Positions 20,302-30,115 of a stretch of 64,000 nt of DNA are shown here, piece by piece. Within the stretch, counting starts at the first letter, position 1; every line of letters starts with the position of its first letter. The stretch is from Acinetobacter sp. ANC 4470 (GTDB lineage: Bacteria; Pseudomonadota; Gammaproteobacteria; Pseudomonadales; Moraxellaceae). Both the position numbers and the translations under genes were made by a program. The DNA lies in assembly GCF_002135335.1 (NCBI RefSeq), contig NZ_NEGC01000007.1, positions 1-64,000 on the forward strand, read 5' to 3'. Under the pieces are notes generated by a model, which worked only from the letters and a program-made list of their open reading frames with translations, was not told the origin of the DNA and did no database searches.

Positions 20302-20574
20302 TTAATAGCCTGTTGCTGTACCCTTATCGGTAGCAATGGCTTCATCATCGGACGTACCTGTAGTCGTATTATTCGGTGTTGCCGGTTGAGCAGAAGGATT
20401 AGGATGTCCCGGAGGTGCATCACTGGCATCGGGTTTTCTATCTGCAAACATATAGGCAAGTAATGCAATAAAGAAAATACCGATAAGAATTAAAATATAT
20501 ACAGGCACTCTTTTCTTATGCGTTTTTTCTTCTGCACTAATGATATGGGGCGGTTTATTAAAATCATGAGTCAT
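20302..20574 (-). CDS. Single-pass membrane protein of 90 residues, unknown
   Basis: A cytoplasmic charged N-terminus (MTHDFNKPPHIISAEEKTHKKR), one membrane helix at about 24-45 (VPVYILILIGIFFIALLAYMF) and a Pro/Thr/Asn/Ser-rich exported tail (DAPPGHPNPSAQPATPNNTTTG). ATG 20574 has AGGGGAAAACTG upstream. A terminator follows. Such low-complexity tails usually anchor or space a periplasmic element; I do not recognise the family. Confidence 0.7.
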   Translation of the reverse strand: MTHDFNKPPHIISAEEKTHKKRVPVYILILIGIFFIALLAYMFADRKPDASDAPPGHPNPSAQPATPNNTTTGTSDDEAIATDKGTATGY

Positions 20575-20803
20575 CAGTTTTCCCCTCTATTTTTAATATT
20601 CTCTTCCATATTTTTATGCTAACAATAATTATTACTTTGTTTTGTATAAAAGCATAGTGAGATGGTGAATACATGTAATTTTTTAGCATTTAGGAGAGAA
20701 GATAAACCCTACTCGCATTTAAAAACCATATTAAAAAATACTTTTAGACTCTGTTCTCAGAAAAATAAATCAAGGAAAGGCTGATTTTTTATAAGGAATA
20801 AAG

Positions 20804-20905
20804 ATGAATAATGCTTTTGCTGCTGAAAAAGCTAAAATGAGCTATAATTATGCACCTTGTTTTTCATGCTGCTTAACTTTATGGCGTATCGTCAACAATC
20901 TGTAA
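20804..20905 (+). CDS. Possible 33-residue leader peptide overlapping the next gene
   Basis: ATG at 20804 has AAGGAATAAAG immediately upstream, a far better ribosome site than that of the following gene. The frame encodes MNNAFAAEKAKMSYNYAPCF and ends at TAA 20903-20905, 25 bases inside the gene at 20881. It could couple translation of that gene. But a TATAAT lies inside it (about 20843), so if that is the promoter this ORF is untranslated. Confidence 0.25.
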   Translation: MNNAFAAEKAKMSYNYAPCFSCCLTLWRIVNNL

Positions 20906-21303
20906 CGCTTGATTTGGACACTGATGTCACTCATCAATGTTGCTTGCATTACACTCGTGATGAACATCTAATTGGTATTATTGAATTTAACAAACCAAGC
21001 TATGTACTTAAATGGGGTGACATAGAATATTTACGCCGCCGTACTGAAGAATTTTCAGTGATGCCTTTTCCCGAATGCATTAATGCAATGGTAATTGATA
21101 TTCGTAATATCGCACCCTTTTTAGACAATGAGGTACCCATTATTCCTTGGCGCTTATTAGAAGAAGAATGTCCAATTCGTTTGGTGGTTCCACAAGATCG
21201 TCTTGAACATTATTCAGGACTATTTGAACCAACATGGCTTACAGCCGATGTCGAAACGGCAATTCAAGAAATTCGTGAATATATCGATATGTTCGTGCAT
21301 TAA
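20881..21303 (+). CDS. Conserved-looking protein of 140 residues, unknown
   Basis: A soluble, acidic protein starting MAYRQQSVTLDLDTDV, without a signal peptide or membrane segment. Alternating hydrophobic strands and helices (ECINAMVIDIRNIAPFLDNE, PIRLVVPQDRLEHY, ending in EIREYIDMFVH) suggest a compact alpha/beta fold, reminiscent of STAS-like or SpoIIAA-like domains but without a decisive motif. ATG 20881 is chosen over the in-frame TTG at 20857; TATAAT near 20843 would start transcription at about 20854, leaving a short leader. A strong terminator follows. Confidence 0.7.
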   Translation: MAYRQQSVTLDLDTDVTHQCCLHYTRDEHLIGIIEFNKPSYVLKWGDIEYLRRRTEEFSVMPFPECINAMVIDIRNIAPFLDNEVPIIPWRLLEEECPIRLVVPQDRLEHYSGLFEPTWLTADVETAIQEIREYIDMFVH

Positions 21304-21311
21304 AAGTAAAT

Positions 21312-21343
21312 AAAAAATCCCTCATTATTAGAGGGATTTTTTT
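21312..21343. terminator. Bidirectional terminator
   Basis: AAAAAATCCCTC, loop ATTATTA, GAGGGATTTTTTT lies between the 140-residue gene and the convergent fpr, with A and T runs on both sides. Confidence 0.9.
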
Positions 21344-21353
21344 GGTTAAAATT

Positions 21354-22115
21354 TTACCAATAATTTTCAACAGAAATATTACCTTCACCACGTCGGTTCA
21401 TAATTAAACCGCGAGCTTTCAAGGCTTCTTTGGTATCTTCCACCATTTGCGGATTACCACACAGCATCACATGACTGCTTTCTATATTTAACTCTAATCC
21501 GACTGCTTTTTCTAATTCACCATTTTCAATCAGCACAGGTAAGCGGTCATGTAGTTGTGCATCGGGATCACGGGTGATAATCGGCACAAATTTAAAGCCG
21601 CTATGCCCTTCACCAAAAGTTGCTGCAATTTCCTCAATACGTGTTGCATAAGCCAGTTCGGATGCAGTACGGACACTATAAACCAAATTGATTTTTTTAT
21701 ATTTTGACCACGTGTCAAAGTCTTGCAGCATTGAAATAAAAGGCGCTAAGCCTGTACCTGTCGCCAACAACCATAAATCATGCGGTAAAGGCAATTGATA
21801 ACGCGCCAGTGTTAAAAATCCATATGGAATTTTTTCTAAGTACAGTTCATCGCCAACCTGTAAGTGTTGCAAATTCGAGGTGAATGCACCATCAGGCACT
21901 ACAATTGAAAAGAATTCCAAGGTTTCATCGAAAGGTGATGACACCACTGAATAAGCACGAACCACCAATTCGTCTCCCACTTTTAAACCAATACGCGCAA
22001 ACTGCCCTGCGGTAAATTTAAAATGTGCAGGTCGTGTCATGGTAAAACTGAATAAGGTATTGGTCCAACGATGTACAGATAAGACTTTTTCTAAGCTAAA
22101 TTTTTCAATTGACAT
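21354..22115 (-). CDS. fpr: Ferredoxin/flavodoxin--NADP+ reductase
   Basis: A 253-residue FAD enzyme exchanging electrons between NADPH and ferredoxin or flavodoxin. It shows the FAD-binding RAYSVVSSP, the NADP-binding GTGLAPFISML, the CGNPQMVEDT segment and the C-terminal NYW that stacks on the flavin, all typical of bacterial subclass II FNRs as in Pseudomonas and Azotobacter. ATG 22115 gives the normal N-terminus MSIEKFSLEKVLSVHRW; the 16-codon longer frame has no family support. It is divergent from the FinR-like regulator, the arrangement known from Pseudomonas, where FinR activates fpr under superoxide stress. Confidence 0.92.
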   Translation of the reverse strand: MSIEKFSLEKVLSVHRWTNTLFSFTMTRPAHFKFTAGQFARIGLKVGDELVVRAYSVVSSPFDETLEFFSIVVPDGAFTSNLQHLQVGDELYLEKIPYGFLTLARYQLPLPHDLWLLATGTGLAPFISMLQDFDTWSKYKKINLVYSVRTASELAYATRIEEIAATFGEGHSGFKFVPIITRDPDAQLHDRLPVLIENGELEKAVGLELNIESSHVMLCGNPQMVEDTKEALKARGLIMNRRGEGNISVENYW

Positions 22116-22200
22116 GATTTCAACGTGGCATGAAAGACTGCGCTCATGGTAGCATGCCAACATAATTTATTAATATTTTTTAAATGTTAAGGCTCTATTC

Positions 22201-23085
22201 ATGCGCATGACTTTACGCCAGTTGGCTGTTTTTGTAGCAGTCGCCCAAGAAGGCACAGTAACCAAAGCCAGTGATGCCGTAAGACTCACTCAAAGTGCTG
22301 CAAGTATGGCTTTAGCAGACTTAGAAGATGGTTTAGGTGCTCCGCTGTTTGACCGTTTGGGTAAGCGTCTACAACTCAATGACTTAGGACGTTTTCTACT
22401 GCCACAAGCGTTAGAAATTTTAGGCCGTTGTGATGCTTTTGAACAAGCAGCTAAAGGCGAGTTACAAAGCATTGACTTAAGATTGGGTGCAACGCTGACC
22501 ATCAGTGATTACCTAATGCCTGATCTGATGGCTGACTTCTTACAGGTTCAACCACAAGCACATTTACAACTTCAAGTCGGCAATACTCGCCAAATGATTG
22601 AAGCGGTGAATCAATTCCAGTTGGATTTAGCACTGATTGAAGGTTCATGCCATTTACCTCAGTTGCAATGTATTCACTGGCGCGATGATGAACTTGCGGT
22701 GTGTTGTTCACCCAATCATCCACTGGCACAACTCGGACGTCCACTGACCCCTGCTGACTTTGAATCTGTGGCTATACAGTGGATTTTACGTGAAGAAGGT
22801 TCAGGTACGCGTGAAGTTTTTGATAATGCGATTCTGAAAGATTTACCCGATGCCAATATCCGTTTAACCCTTGGTCATAATGAAGCGATTCTAAAAATTG
22901 TCGCGGGTGGCATTGGCATGTCCTGTATTTCTAAACTTGCCATTGAACCTTTACTTGAAAAAGGTCAATTGGTTATTTTAGAAACGCCTTTTTGGCAGTT
23001 AGCTCGTCCTTTATTTATGTTAGTGCATCGCCAAAAATACCAAGGCCCGGGTTTAAAAGCCTTTATGAAATTCTGTGAAAAATAA
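22201..23085 (+). CDS. finR: LysR-type regulator, probable FinR orthologue
   Basis: A 294-residue LysR-family regulator: winged HTH at about 3-62 (LRQLAVFVAVAQEGTVTKAS, LTQSAASMALADLE) and a two-lobed effector domain from about 90. Its divergence from fpr across an 85-base spacer matches the fpr/finR pair of pseudomonads, where FinR responds to superoxide and controls fpr. The symbol rests mostly on this synteny. ATG 22201 gives the typical MRMTLRQL start. Confidence 0.8.
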   Translation: MRMTLRQLAVFVAVAQEGTVTKASDAVRLTQSAASMALADLEDGLGAPLFDRLGKRLQLNDLGRFLLPQALEILGRCDAFEQAAKGELQSIDLRLGATLTISDYLMPDLMADFLQVQPQAHLQLQVGNTRQMIEAVNQFQLDLALIEGSCHLPQLQCIHWRDDELAVCCSPNHPLAQLGRPLTPADFESVAIQWILREEGSGTREVFDNAILKDLPDANIRLTLGHNEAILKIVAGGIGMSCISKLAIEPLLEKGQLVILETPFWQLARPLFMLVHRQKYQGPGLKAFMKFCEK

Positions 23086-23102
23086 AAATTTTTGATTTAA
23101 AG

Positions 23103-23126
23103 AAAGCGCCTAGATGGCGCTTTTTT
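23103..23126 (+). terminator. Intrinsic terminator after finR
   Basis: AAAGCGCC, loop TAGAT, GGCGCTTTTTT; its T run overlaps the stop codon of the convergent gene ending at 23125. Confidence 0.85.
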
Positions 23127-23847
23127 AGCGTCTAAATTGGCGCTCGCAAGGTTCTCCATCATTATTACCATCCATTTGAGTTCCCGGACAGTTTCTTAAA
23201 AAAAATACAGCTTCTTCATAAGAACGCATTTGTGAACAATGAATACGTCCATCACACTTAAATTGTGATGTTGTTACTTGAGCTTGAGTATTTTCTGCAC
23301 CGTTTATTACTTCAGCTCTCAATGATTGACTAGATGTGTTGTCTAGATGCCTTTGACCTTGTTCTGAAAGTACTCGATCTGGTAAATCTCCCAAAGCTTT
23401 ACGCTGCTGTTCCACAATCTGCGCCTGTTGTTGCATGAGTTGTTGCGCTTTCAATTGCTGGGCCTGTCTATAATCTTGATATTTGTAATAAACCAACATT
23501 GCTAGAACAGCGATAATAATTAACCCAACAATCGTGAAAATACGACCTTTAGGGCTACGTTCATGAAAACGAGGAGAAGCGCTGTTATTACGATAAGAGC
23601 TTTGTTGTGGATGAGCTTCCAAATCTGCTGTGTTCTGTTTCAAATCTAAACGAACAATCTGATCAGCTTTTAATTTGCCATTATCTTCAACAATACGAAA
23701 CTTTAAGTTCTCGCCTATTTTAGGTTCGACACTTTTATTGGGAAAATCCTTGATATGAAAAAATAAATCTTTCGACTCCCCTTGAATGCTAATAAATCCA
23801 AAGCCACGCTCTGTGATGTAGCTTTTAATTTTTCCCTCAGTAAACAT
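23125..23847 (-). CDS. Cold-shock-domain membrane protein with C-terminal excalibur domain
   Basis: A 240-residue modular protein: an N-terminal cold-shock OB-fold (1-68; GKIKSYITERGFGFIS and DLFFHIKDF correspond to the RNP1/RNP2-like motifs), a basic linker, one membrane helix (about 101-121, IFTIVGLIIIAVLAMLVYY), a glutamine-rich coiled-coil stretch (about 122-152), and an excalibur domain with its cysteines and calcium-binding-like DGNNDGEPCE at about 225-235. The CSD would face the cytoplasm and the excalibur domain the periplasm. Such proteins are known in the Moraxellaceae but no role is established. A smaller CSD gene follows upstream on the same strand. Confidence 0.8.
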   Translation of the reverse strand: MFTEGKIKSYITERGFGFISIQGESKDLFFHIKDFPNKSVEPKIGENLKFRIVEDNGKLKADQIVRLDLKQNTADLEAHPQQSSYRNNSASPRFHERSPKGRIFTIVGLIIIAVLAMLVYYKYQDYRQAQQLKAQQLMQQQAQIVEQQRKALGDLPDRVLSEQGQRHLDNTSSQSLRAEVINGAENTQAQVTTSQFKCDGRIHCSQMRSYEEAVFFLRNCPGTQMDGNNDGEPCERQFRR

Positions 23848-23889
23848 ATTAATCTCTTATTCTTTAAATCTTATGCCGATAATTATAAT

Positions 23890-23918
23890 AAAAAAAGCAC
23901 CTTACGGCGCTTTTTTTT
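23890..23918 (-). terminator. Intrinsic terminator after the 98-residue CSD gene
   Basis: A-rich left side, GCACC, loop TTAC, GGCGC (one mismatch) and an eight-T run; on the minus strand it follows the stop at 23976 by about 60 bases. Confidence 0.75.
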
Positions 23919-23975
23919 ATTTGGTGTAGAACCAAATTAATCTAGATTAAAATGCAACTCTACTGATCAAAGCAA

Positions 23976-24272
23976 TCAGCGTAAAAATTTGGATAACAAA
24001 TCAGTTGTGATCGACTCATTGTGTTCAAGGATCTTTTTTTGCTTGGTTTTCGCAGGATTAGGATCTAATCGCTCGACACGGGTTGCTTTGAGTTTATCGC
24101 CATTCTCTTCAATGATAAATTTTACTTTTTCATTTCTTTTTGGCTCAACTTCAAGTGCTGCCGGAAAATCTGAAACGTGAAAAAATACATCTTCACCCGC
24201 CATTGAAATAAAACCAAATCCCTTTTCAGGATTGTATGTCATTACTTTTCCGTATTGAAATTCTAACTTCAT
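23976..24272 (-). CDS. Cold-shock-domain protein (98 residues)
   Basis: Residues 1-66 form a cold-shock OB-fold with YNPEKGFGFISM and DVFFHVSDFP as the nucleic-acid-binding motifs, followed by a basic tail (NPAKTKQKKILEHN). It lacks the membrane part of the neighbouring 240-residue protein but its CSD resembles that one (both have F-H-x-x-DFP and the VEPK...E/NG-KLKA pattern), so they are probably paralogues. Possible RNA chaperone. ATG 24272 is the only sensible start. Confidence 0.82.
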   Translation of the reverse strand: MKLEFQYGKVMTYNPEKGFGFISMAGEDVFFHVSDFPAALEVEPKRNEKVKFIIEENGDKLKATRVERLDPNPAKTKQKKILEHNESITTDLLSKFLR

Positions 24273-24313
24273 TAGCTTTGCTCTACTTTGTAAACGCTAT
24301 CATCAGTATATTG

Positions 24314-24334
24314 AAAAAGAGGCTATAAAGCCTC
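24314..24334 (-). terminator. Intrinsic terminator after upp
   Basis: On the minus strand GAGGCT, loop TTAT, AGCCTC then TTTTT, about 20 bases after the upp stop codon. Confidence 0.8.
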
Positions 24335-24355
24335 CTTTCTGATCAAATTCAAAAA

Positions 24356-24991
24356 TTAATCTTTTTGCACTGAACCAAAAATTTTATCACCCGCATCACC
24401 CAGACCCGGAACGATATAACCATGTTCATTCAAACCCTCATCAATGGATGCAGTAAAGATGATGACATCTGGATGTGCTGTTTCAACACGTTTAATACCT
24501 TCAGGTGCAGCAACCAATACCATCACACGAATATCTTTACAGCCACTTGCTTTTAATACATCAATCGCGGCAACCAGTGATGAACCTGTGGCTAACATTG
24601 GATCGATAATCATCGCAAGACGGTTTTGCACATCTGGAACTAATTTTTTATAGTATGTACGTGCTTCTAAGGTTTTTTCGTCACGCTCTAGCCCCAATAC
24701 AGATACTTTGGCACTTGGAATCAAGTTTAAAAAACCATCTAACATCCCAATACCGGCACGTAGAATTGGCACAACAGTAATTTTTTTACCCACAATACGG
24801 TCTACAGTCACTGTACCATTCCAACCATCAATTTCATGGTCACAGACCGGTAAATCTTTGGTGGCTTCATACGTTAGAAGCATGGTGACTTCTTGAGCTA
24901 ATTCGCGGAAGTTTTTTGTACTAATCTCTGCACGGCGTAGTAAACCAAGTTTATGTCGAATAAGCGGATGTCGGATTTCATGAATAGCCAT
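24356..24991 (-). CDS. upp: Uracil phosphoribosyltransferase
   Basis: Upp makes UMP from uracil and PRPP in pyrimidine salvage. The 211-residue product begins [20 protein letters not shown] and shows [14 protein letters not shown], the PRPP loop [15 protein letters not shown] and the C-terminal uracil-binding [15 protein letters not shown]. Length is normal. ATG 24991 has AGGTGTTCTCCC upstream. Monocistronic, with a terminator on each side. Confidence 0.97.
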   Translation of the reverse strand: MAIHEIRHPLIRHKLGLLRRAEISTKNFRELAQEVTMLLTYEATKDLPVCDHEIDGWNGTVTVDRIVGKKITVVPILRAGIGMLDGFLNLIPSAKVSVLGLERDEKTLEARTYYKKLVPDVQNRLAMIIDPMLATGSSLVAAIDVLKASGCKDIRVMVLVAAPEGIKRVETAHPDVIIFTASIDEGLNEHGYIVPGLGDAGDKIFGSVQKD

Positions 24992-25059
24992 GGGAGAACA
25001 CCTAGAAGATGAAATAAAATTTATCCTATTATAAATGTTTTTTATCGTGCTTATAAACC

Positions 25060-25088
25060 AAAAAGCCCCCTAAGTAAGGAGGCTTTTT
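25060..25088 (-). terminator. nuo operon terminator
   Basis: AAAAAGCCTCCT, loop, AGGGGGCTTTTT on the minus strand, about 25 bases after the nuoN stop; it closes the 15-kb nuo operon. Confidence 0.9.
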
Positions 25089-25110
25089 AATAAATAATCG
25101 TTTTTTTGAA

Positions 25111-26607
25111 TTACTGTTGCTGAGACAGCATGAAATGCAGTGGAGATAAAATCTCTGCTTGAAGCGCTAATTTGATGATTGGATCTGGATAAATACCGAT
25201 CACCAATACAGCCAATGCAGCAGCAAGTACCATAATACCACCCACTTTCTGACCCCAATGTTTATCAGCATCAATACGTGGTGTTTCTGGTGCGGTCATG
25301 TACATCACCACCATTACACGAAGGTAATAGTACAAACCGATACCAGAACCAACAACGATCATTGCAGCAAGGAACCAATGTTGCGTTGTGACAGCAGCCA
25401 TTACCACCAAGAACTTACCAATGAAGCCCGCAGTCAATGGAATACCTGCAAGAGACAACATCATCACAGTCAACGTTGCGGTAAGTACTGGACGACGCCA
25501 GAACAAACCACGGTAATCCGCTAAGCTTTGTGCCTCATCCACATTGTTATATGGACTCGACATTAAGGCTACAGCACCGAAAGCACCGATAGTTGTAAGT
25601 ACATAAGTAATCACATACACCGTTACATTACCAAGACTTGCATAAGTCATGCTGATTAAACCAATCAACAAATAACCAAAGTGTGCAATTGAAGAGTAAC
25701 CCAAAATACGTTTTAAGTTGACTTGACGTACTGCAAGGAAGTTACCCACCAAGATTGAAAGCACCGCAAGAATCGTGATGATAGTGACGATGGAATCGAC
25801 CAAGATTGCACCTGACGTTAATAAATAACGTACAAACAAACCAATGGTTGCTACTTTTGCAACCGTCGCAAGGAATGTTGCAATTGGCGCTGGTGCACCA
25901 GCATAAACATCTGGTGTCCATTTATGGAATGGCGCAAGAGATAATTTAAATGCCACAGCACAGATGATTAAGCCTAAACCTAGAATCACCATTGGTTGTT
26001 GAATCGCTTGCATTAACGCTTGAACATTGTCATAGAAAGACAAAGAACCCGTATAAGCATAGATATATGCCATGCCCATCAACAACATCGCTGAAGCAGT
26101 AGCTGAAAGAACAAGGTATTTAATACCCGCTTCTAAAGATTGTGAACGTTGATGCGTATATGCCAACAAACCGTATACAGGAATCGACATTAACTCAAGG
26201 CTAATGAAGAATGATGCATAGTGAGAGCTTGAAACCATTAACATCGCACCCGCAACAGAACACAACATTAAGATGTAAAGTTCTTCACGGTTATCTTTGT
26301 AGCTTTCAATATAAGCATGCGACAAAGTACAGCAAGCAAGTGCTGCAACTAAAATCACCAATTGATAAAGCATGCTAAATGGATCAACCATAAACATGCC
26401 CATCACGTGCGCTGGTGCAAATGCACCACCAAACATACCAATAAGGACATAAGCCGCAGCAAGGTTTAACCCCACCACAGATGCTGTTGCAATTAAATCG
26501 TGGTTACGTTTAATTGAAGTGAGAATCATCACAACGATCGCAGTTAAAGCCACGATCATCACAGGAGCTAATGGCATAAGCTCAGAAAATGACATTGTGA
26601 AGTTCAT
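25111..26607 (-). CDS. nuoN: NADH-quinone oxidoreductase subunit N
   Basis: One of three antiporter-like proton-pumping subunits of complex I in the inner membrane. The 498-residue product has about 14 helices. The key lysine and glutamate lie in the conserved helices around FFISLELMSIPVYGL (Glu), AFKLSLAPFHKWTPDVYAGAP (Lys and the broken-helix HKWTPDVYEG-type motif) and LKRILGYSSIAHFGYLL. Last gene of nuoA-N, starting 3 bases after the nuoM stop, with GGAGA inside the nuoM end. Frame intact. Confidence 0.97.
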   Translation of the reverse strand: MNFTMSFSELMPLAPVMIVALTAIVVMILTSIKRNHDLIATASVVGLNLAAAYVLIGMFGGAFAPAHVMGMFMVDPFSMLYQLVILVAALACCTLSHAYIESYKDNREELYILMLCSVAGAMLMVSSSHYASFFISLELMSIPVYGLLAYTHQRSQSLEAGIKYLVLSATASAMLLMGMAYIYAYTGSLSFYDNVQALMQAIQQPMVILGLGLIICAVAFKLSLAPFHKWTPDVYAGAPAPIATFLATVAKVATIGLFVRYLLTSGAILVDSIVTIITILAVLSILVGNFLAVRQVNLKRILGYSSIAHFGYLLIGLISMTYASLGNVTVYVITYVLTTIGAFGAVALMSSPYNNVDEAQSLADYRGLFWRRPVLTATLTVMMLSLAGIPLTAGFIGKFLVVMAAVTTQHWFLAAMIVVGSGIGLYYYLRVMVVMYMTAPETPRIDADKHWGQKVGGIMVLAAALAVLVIGIYPDPIIKLALQAEILSPLHFMLSQQQ

Positions 26608-26610
26608 GGC

Positions 26611-28224
26611 TTATTGGATCTCCACATTTTCGAGTTGAGTGGTTGCTTGTTGTACAACCTCAACTGTCTCTTGAACTGGAATATAGCTATTTGCCAACCA
26701 CACCATGCTTGAATTTGAAATATCAAGGAAGCTTTGTGGGAAGATACCAAGCCAGAGTAGACCAAAAGCACAAATGAGCAAAATAACAATTTCACGTGCA
26801 TTTAAGTCTTTCAATGGATTTGTATAATGCTGTTTTTGCTCTTCATTTGGCGTACCAAACAATGCTTTGTGAATTAGGATTAAGCCATAAAGACCTGCTA
26901 ATACTAAGCTGATTGCAGCCAAAATTGTAAAGATTGGGAATTTACCGAATGAACCCATCAAAATAAGGAATTCACCAATAAAGTTACCTAAGCCTGGAAT
27001 ACCAACAAGCGCAGCGACAAAGAACATGAGGAAGAATGAAAGGTATTGGAATTGACCACGAATACCGCCCATTTGACGTAAGTCACGTGTATGTAAACGT
27101 TCATACACTTGACCACACATAATGAACAATGCAGCAGAGGATAAACCATGTGCCAACATCATAATCATTAAGCCTTGGAACGTCAGAATATTACCTGCGT
27201 AAAGCGCAAGTAAAACAAAGCCCATGTGCGAAATAGAAGTGTAAGCAAGTAAGCGTTTCATATCGGTTTGCTGGAAAGCACACCAAGCACCGTAGAAAAC
27301 ACCAATTAAACCCAAAATAACCGCGATGTCTGCAAATTGTGCAGAAGCCGCTGGGAAGAACGGGATAACAAAACGTAGTAAACCGTATGCAGCGGTCTTA
27401 ATCAAAATACCCGCCAAGTCAACAGAACCTGCTGTTGGTGCTTGAGCGTGCGCATCTGGTAACCAGCCATGCAATGGGAACACTGGAAGTTTCACAGCGA
27501 AACCAATGAACATACACAGCATCAAGGCATACGCCACTGATGGTAATTGTGCATCAAGCGTATTCGCTACACCTAACAAGTGGTTGTAATCGAATCCAAT
27601 CATGCCTGTCATCATGTAACCGTAAACCACAAGGCCTAGGATACCGATCAGCATGATTAAACCAGCGACTTGGGTATAGATGAAGAATTTGGTTGCAGCA
27701 TAAACACGAGATTTACCATCTGCACCTTTATGACCCCAAAGTGCAATCAAGAAATAGATTGGAACCAGCATCATCTCCCAGAAGAAGAAGAACAAGAACA
27801 AATCAATCGCTAAGAATACACCGATCACACCACCTAACGACCATAAAAGGTTCAGGTGGAAGAAGCCAACATTCTTTTGAATTTCACCCCATGAACAGCC
27901 AACTGCAAGTACACCCAGTAATGCAGTTAAACCAACCATAAGTAATGAAAGACCATCCACCGCTAAGTGAATATTAATGCCGAGGGTTTGAATCCAAGGC
28001 AACATGAATTCGGCAGACCAAGTCGGAACTTTAGCGCCTAATTCATACGTAAATGTACCTGTTTGCCAAAGTACAACGGTTAAGCCCAAAGTAATGAGCA
28101 TACCGAATAATGCAATATAGCGTGGCAAAGACTGGTCAAATTTATCAACCAGCCAGCAAATAAAACCTGCAATGAACGGTACAAGGATCAGCGCGGGTAA
28201 AATCCAATTGTTTGTGATTTCCAT
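26611..28224 (-). CDS. nuoM: NADH-quinone oxidoreductase subunit M
   Basis: Antiporter-like subunit of the complex I membrane arm; 537 residues and about 14 helices. Visible marks: FFFFWEMMLVPIYFLIALWG with the essential glutamate, FAVKLPVFPLHGWLPDAHAQAPTAGSV with the broken-helix motif and lysine, and DMKRLLAYTSISHMGFVLL. It begins 1 base after nuoL ends and runs almost to nuoN, so the distal genes are tightly translationally linked. Confidence 0.97.
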   Translation of the reverse strand: MEITNNWILPALILVPFIAGFICWLVDKFDQSLPRYIALFGMLITLGLTVVLWQTGTFTYELGAKVPTWSAEFMLPWIQTLGINIHLAVDGLSLLMVGLTALLGVLAVGCSWGEIQKNVGFFHLNLLWSLGGVIGVFLAIDLFLFFFFWEMMLVPIYFLIALWGHKGADGKSRVYAATKFFIYTQVAGLIMLIGILGLVVYGYMMTGMIGFDYNHLLGVANTLDAQLPSVAYALMLCMFIGFAVKLPVFPLHGWLPDAHAQAPTAGSVDLAGILIKTAAYGLLRFVIPFFPAASAQFADIAVILGLIGVFYGAWCAFQQTDMKRLLAYTSISHMGFVLLALYAGNILTFQGLMIMMLAHGLSSAALFIMCGQVYERLHTRDLRQMGGIRGQFQYLSFFLMFFVAALVGIPGLGNFIGEFLILMGSFGKFPIFTILAAISLVLAGLYGLILIHKALFGTPNEEQKQHYTNPLKDLNAREIVILLICAFGLLWLGIFPQSFLDISNSSMVWLANSYIPVQETVEVVQQATTQLENVEIQ

Positions 28225-28225
28225 C

Positions 28226-30115
28226 TTATTTCCCCACGACCTGAATCACGATCAAGATCATCAGTAATACTACGACACCAAGTGACATACTTGATGCGTA
28301 TTCACGTAATGAACCTGTTTGACGCGAACTTGTGAAGCTATGACCACTTTTAACAATGGCAGGAAGCACTAACCACAAACTATCAATCGGGTCACGACCT
28401 AGAATTTTTGCAATCAGCAAATATGGTTTCACAAATACGATGTTATACAAAGCATCGAAACCAAGTGCATTACGGCAGATATTGACCAGACCAGCGCCAA
28501 ATGAAGTTTGAGCAAAACCTTTCACTGCATTATAAGCAAATACAAATAAGATCACGCCAACCACAAGACCAACTAGTGCAATACCGACTGCTGTGTATTC
28601 AGCGCTGTGCATACCATGAACTAGATGTTCTTCAACCGCAAATGCTGGAATTTTTGCAGCATTTAAAATTGATTCTACTGGTGCTTTTAAGAAGTAAGCT
28701 AAACCAGTTGAAAGCACTGCTAAAACAGCCAAAGGAGCCCAATAGGTTGCGCCTTTAATTTCATGATATGGCGTCTTTTCTTGACCAAAGAATACAACCC
28801 AAATTAAACGGAATGTATAAATTGAGGTTAAGAATGCACCAGCAACACCTGTCCAGTACAAGCAATCATAAACAGCGATTGACTGACCTTGAACCCATAC
28901 TGCACCCAAAATCGCATCTTTTGAGAAGAAGCCGATGGTTAAGAATGGAATCGCAGCCAATGCACCGCCACCAATGGCAAAGCAGGCAAACAAGAATTTA
29001 TTATGTTTGAACAAGCCACCCATTTTGAAGATGTTTTGTTCATGGTGGTAAGCCATGATCACCGCACCAGAAGACAAGAATAATAATGCCTTGAAGAATG
29101 CATGTGAAAGCATGTGGAACAAACCTGCTTGGTATGCTTCCGCGCCCACAGCCATAAACATATAACCGAGCTGACTCATGGTTGAGTAAGCCAAAATACG
29201 TTTAATATCTGTTTGAACCAATGCAGCAAAACCAGCCACAATTAACGTTACCGCACCCGTGATCGAGATAAACATCATCACTTCAGGGGTCATTTCCAAC
29301 ACAGCGAACATACGGCAGCACAGGTAAATACCCGCAGTTACCATTGTTGCAGCATGGATCAATGCAGAAACAGGTGTAGGACCTGCCATTGCATCGGCAA
29401 GCCATGTTTGTAATGGGATTTGAGCAGATTTACCCGCAGCACCCAAGAACAACATTAAAGATGTCCAGATTGCCAGTGAATGATCACCCGCTAATACTTG
29501 AGATGCATTGGCAACGATTGTCCCAATATGCAAAGTACCAAATTGTTGGTAAAGCAAGAACAATGCAATCAGCAAGAATACGTCACCGATACGCGTTACG
29601 GTAAAGGCTTTGATTGCTGCAAAACCATTTTCAGGTTTTTGGTAGTAGTAACCAATCAACAAATATGAACACAGACCTACGCCTTCCCAACCCAAGAACA
29701 ATAACGCTAAGTTATCGCCCAATACCAATAGCAACATGCTTGCTACGAATAGGTTGAAATAAGAGAAGAAACGCGCAAAGTCTTCATCAGCGTGCATATA
29801 CCATGATGCAAAGATGTGGATGAGGAAACCAACCCCCGTCACCATACCCATCATGAGTAATGATAAACCATCTAAATGTAAGCTCATGCCTGGTGCAAAA
29901 CCACCAACACTGAACCAAGTCCAAAGATATTGAACTTGTGCAACCGAACCATTATTTACAAAGCTTATGCCAGCAATCAGTGCAAATAGCGCAGATAAAC
30001 CGACTGACCCTACCCCAATAATGGCTGCAATATTTTCAGGAAGTTTATTACGCCCTGCCGCTAAAAGGATAAAACCAATGAGCGGGAATAATACTGTTAA
30101 ATATAAATAACTCAT
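28226..30115 (-). CDS. nuoL: NADH-quinone oxidoreductase subunit L
   Basis: The distal antiporter-like subunit, whose long lateral helix clamps the membrane arm. 629 residues; marks are [19 protein letters not shown] (Glu), [21 protein letters not shown] (Lys, then the broken helix), [18 protein letters not shown] and an extended C-terminal region. Its start codon overlaps the nuoK stop by 4 bases (ATGA), implying coupled translation. Confidence 0.97.
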   Translation of the reverse strand: MSYLYLTVLFPLIGFILLAAGRNKLPENIAAIIGVGSVGLSALFALIAGISFVNNGSVAQVQYLWTWFSVGGFAPGMSLHLDGLSLLMMGMVTGVGFLIHIFASWYMHADEDFARFFSYFNLFVASMLLLVLGDNLALLFLGWEGVGLCSYLLIGYYYQKPENGFAAIKAFTVTRIGDVFLLIALFLLYQQFGTLHIGTIVANASQVLAGDHSLAIWTSLMLFLGAAGKSAQIPLQTWLADAMAGPTPVSALIHAATMVTAGIYLCCRMFAVLEMTPEVMMFISITGAVTLIVAGFAALVQTDIKRILAYSTMSQLGYMFMAVGAEAYQAGLFHMLSHAFFKALLFLSSGAVIMAYHHEQNIFKMGGLFKHNKFLFACFAIGGGALAAIPFLTIGFFSKDAILGAVWVQGQSIAVYDCLYWTGVAGAFLTSIYTFRLIWVVFFGQEKTPYHEIKGATYWAPLAVLAVLSTGLAYFLKAPVESILNAAKIPAFAVEEHLVHGMHSAEYTAVGIALVGLVVGVILFVFAYNAVKGFAQTSFGAGLVNICRNALGFDALYNIVFVKPYLLIAKILGRDPIDSLWLVLPAIVKSGHSFTSSRQTGSLREYASSMSLGVVVLLMILIVIQVVGK

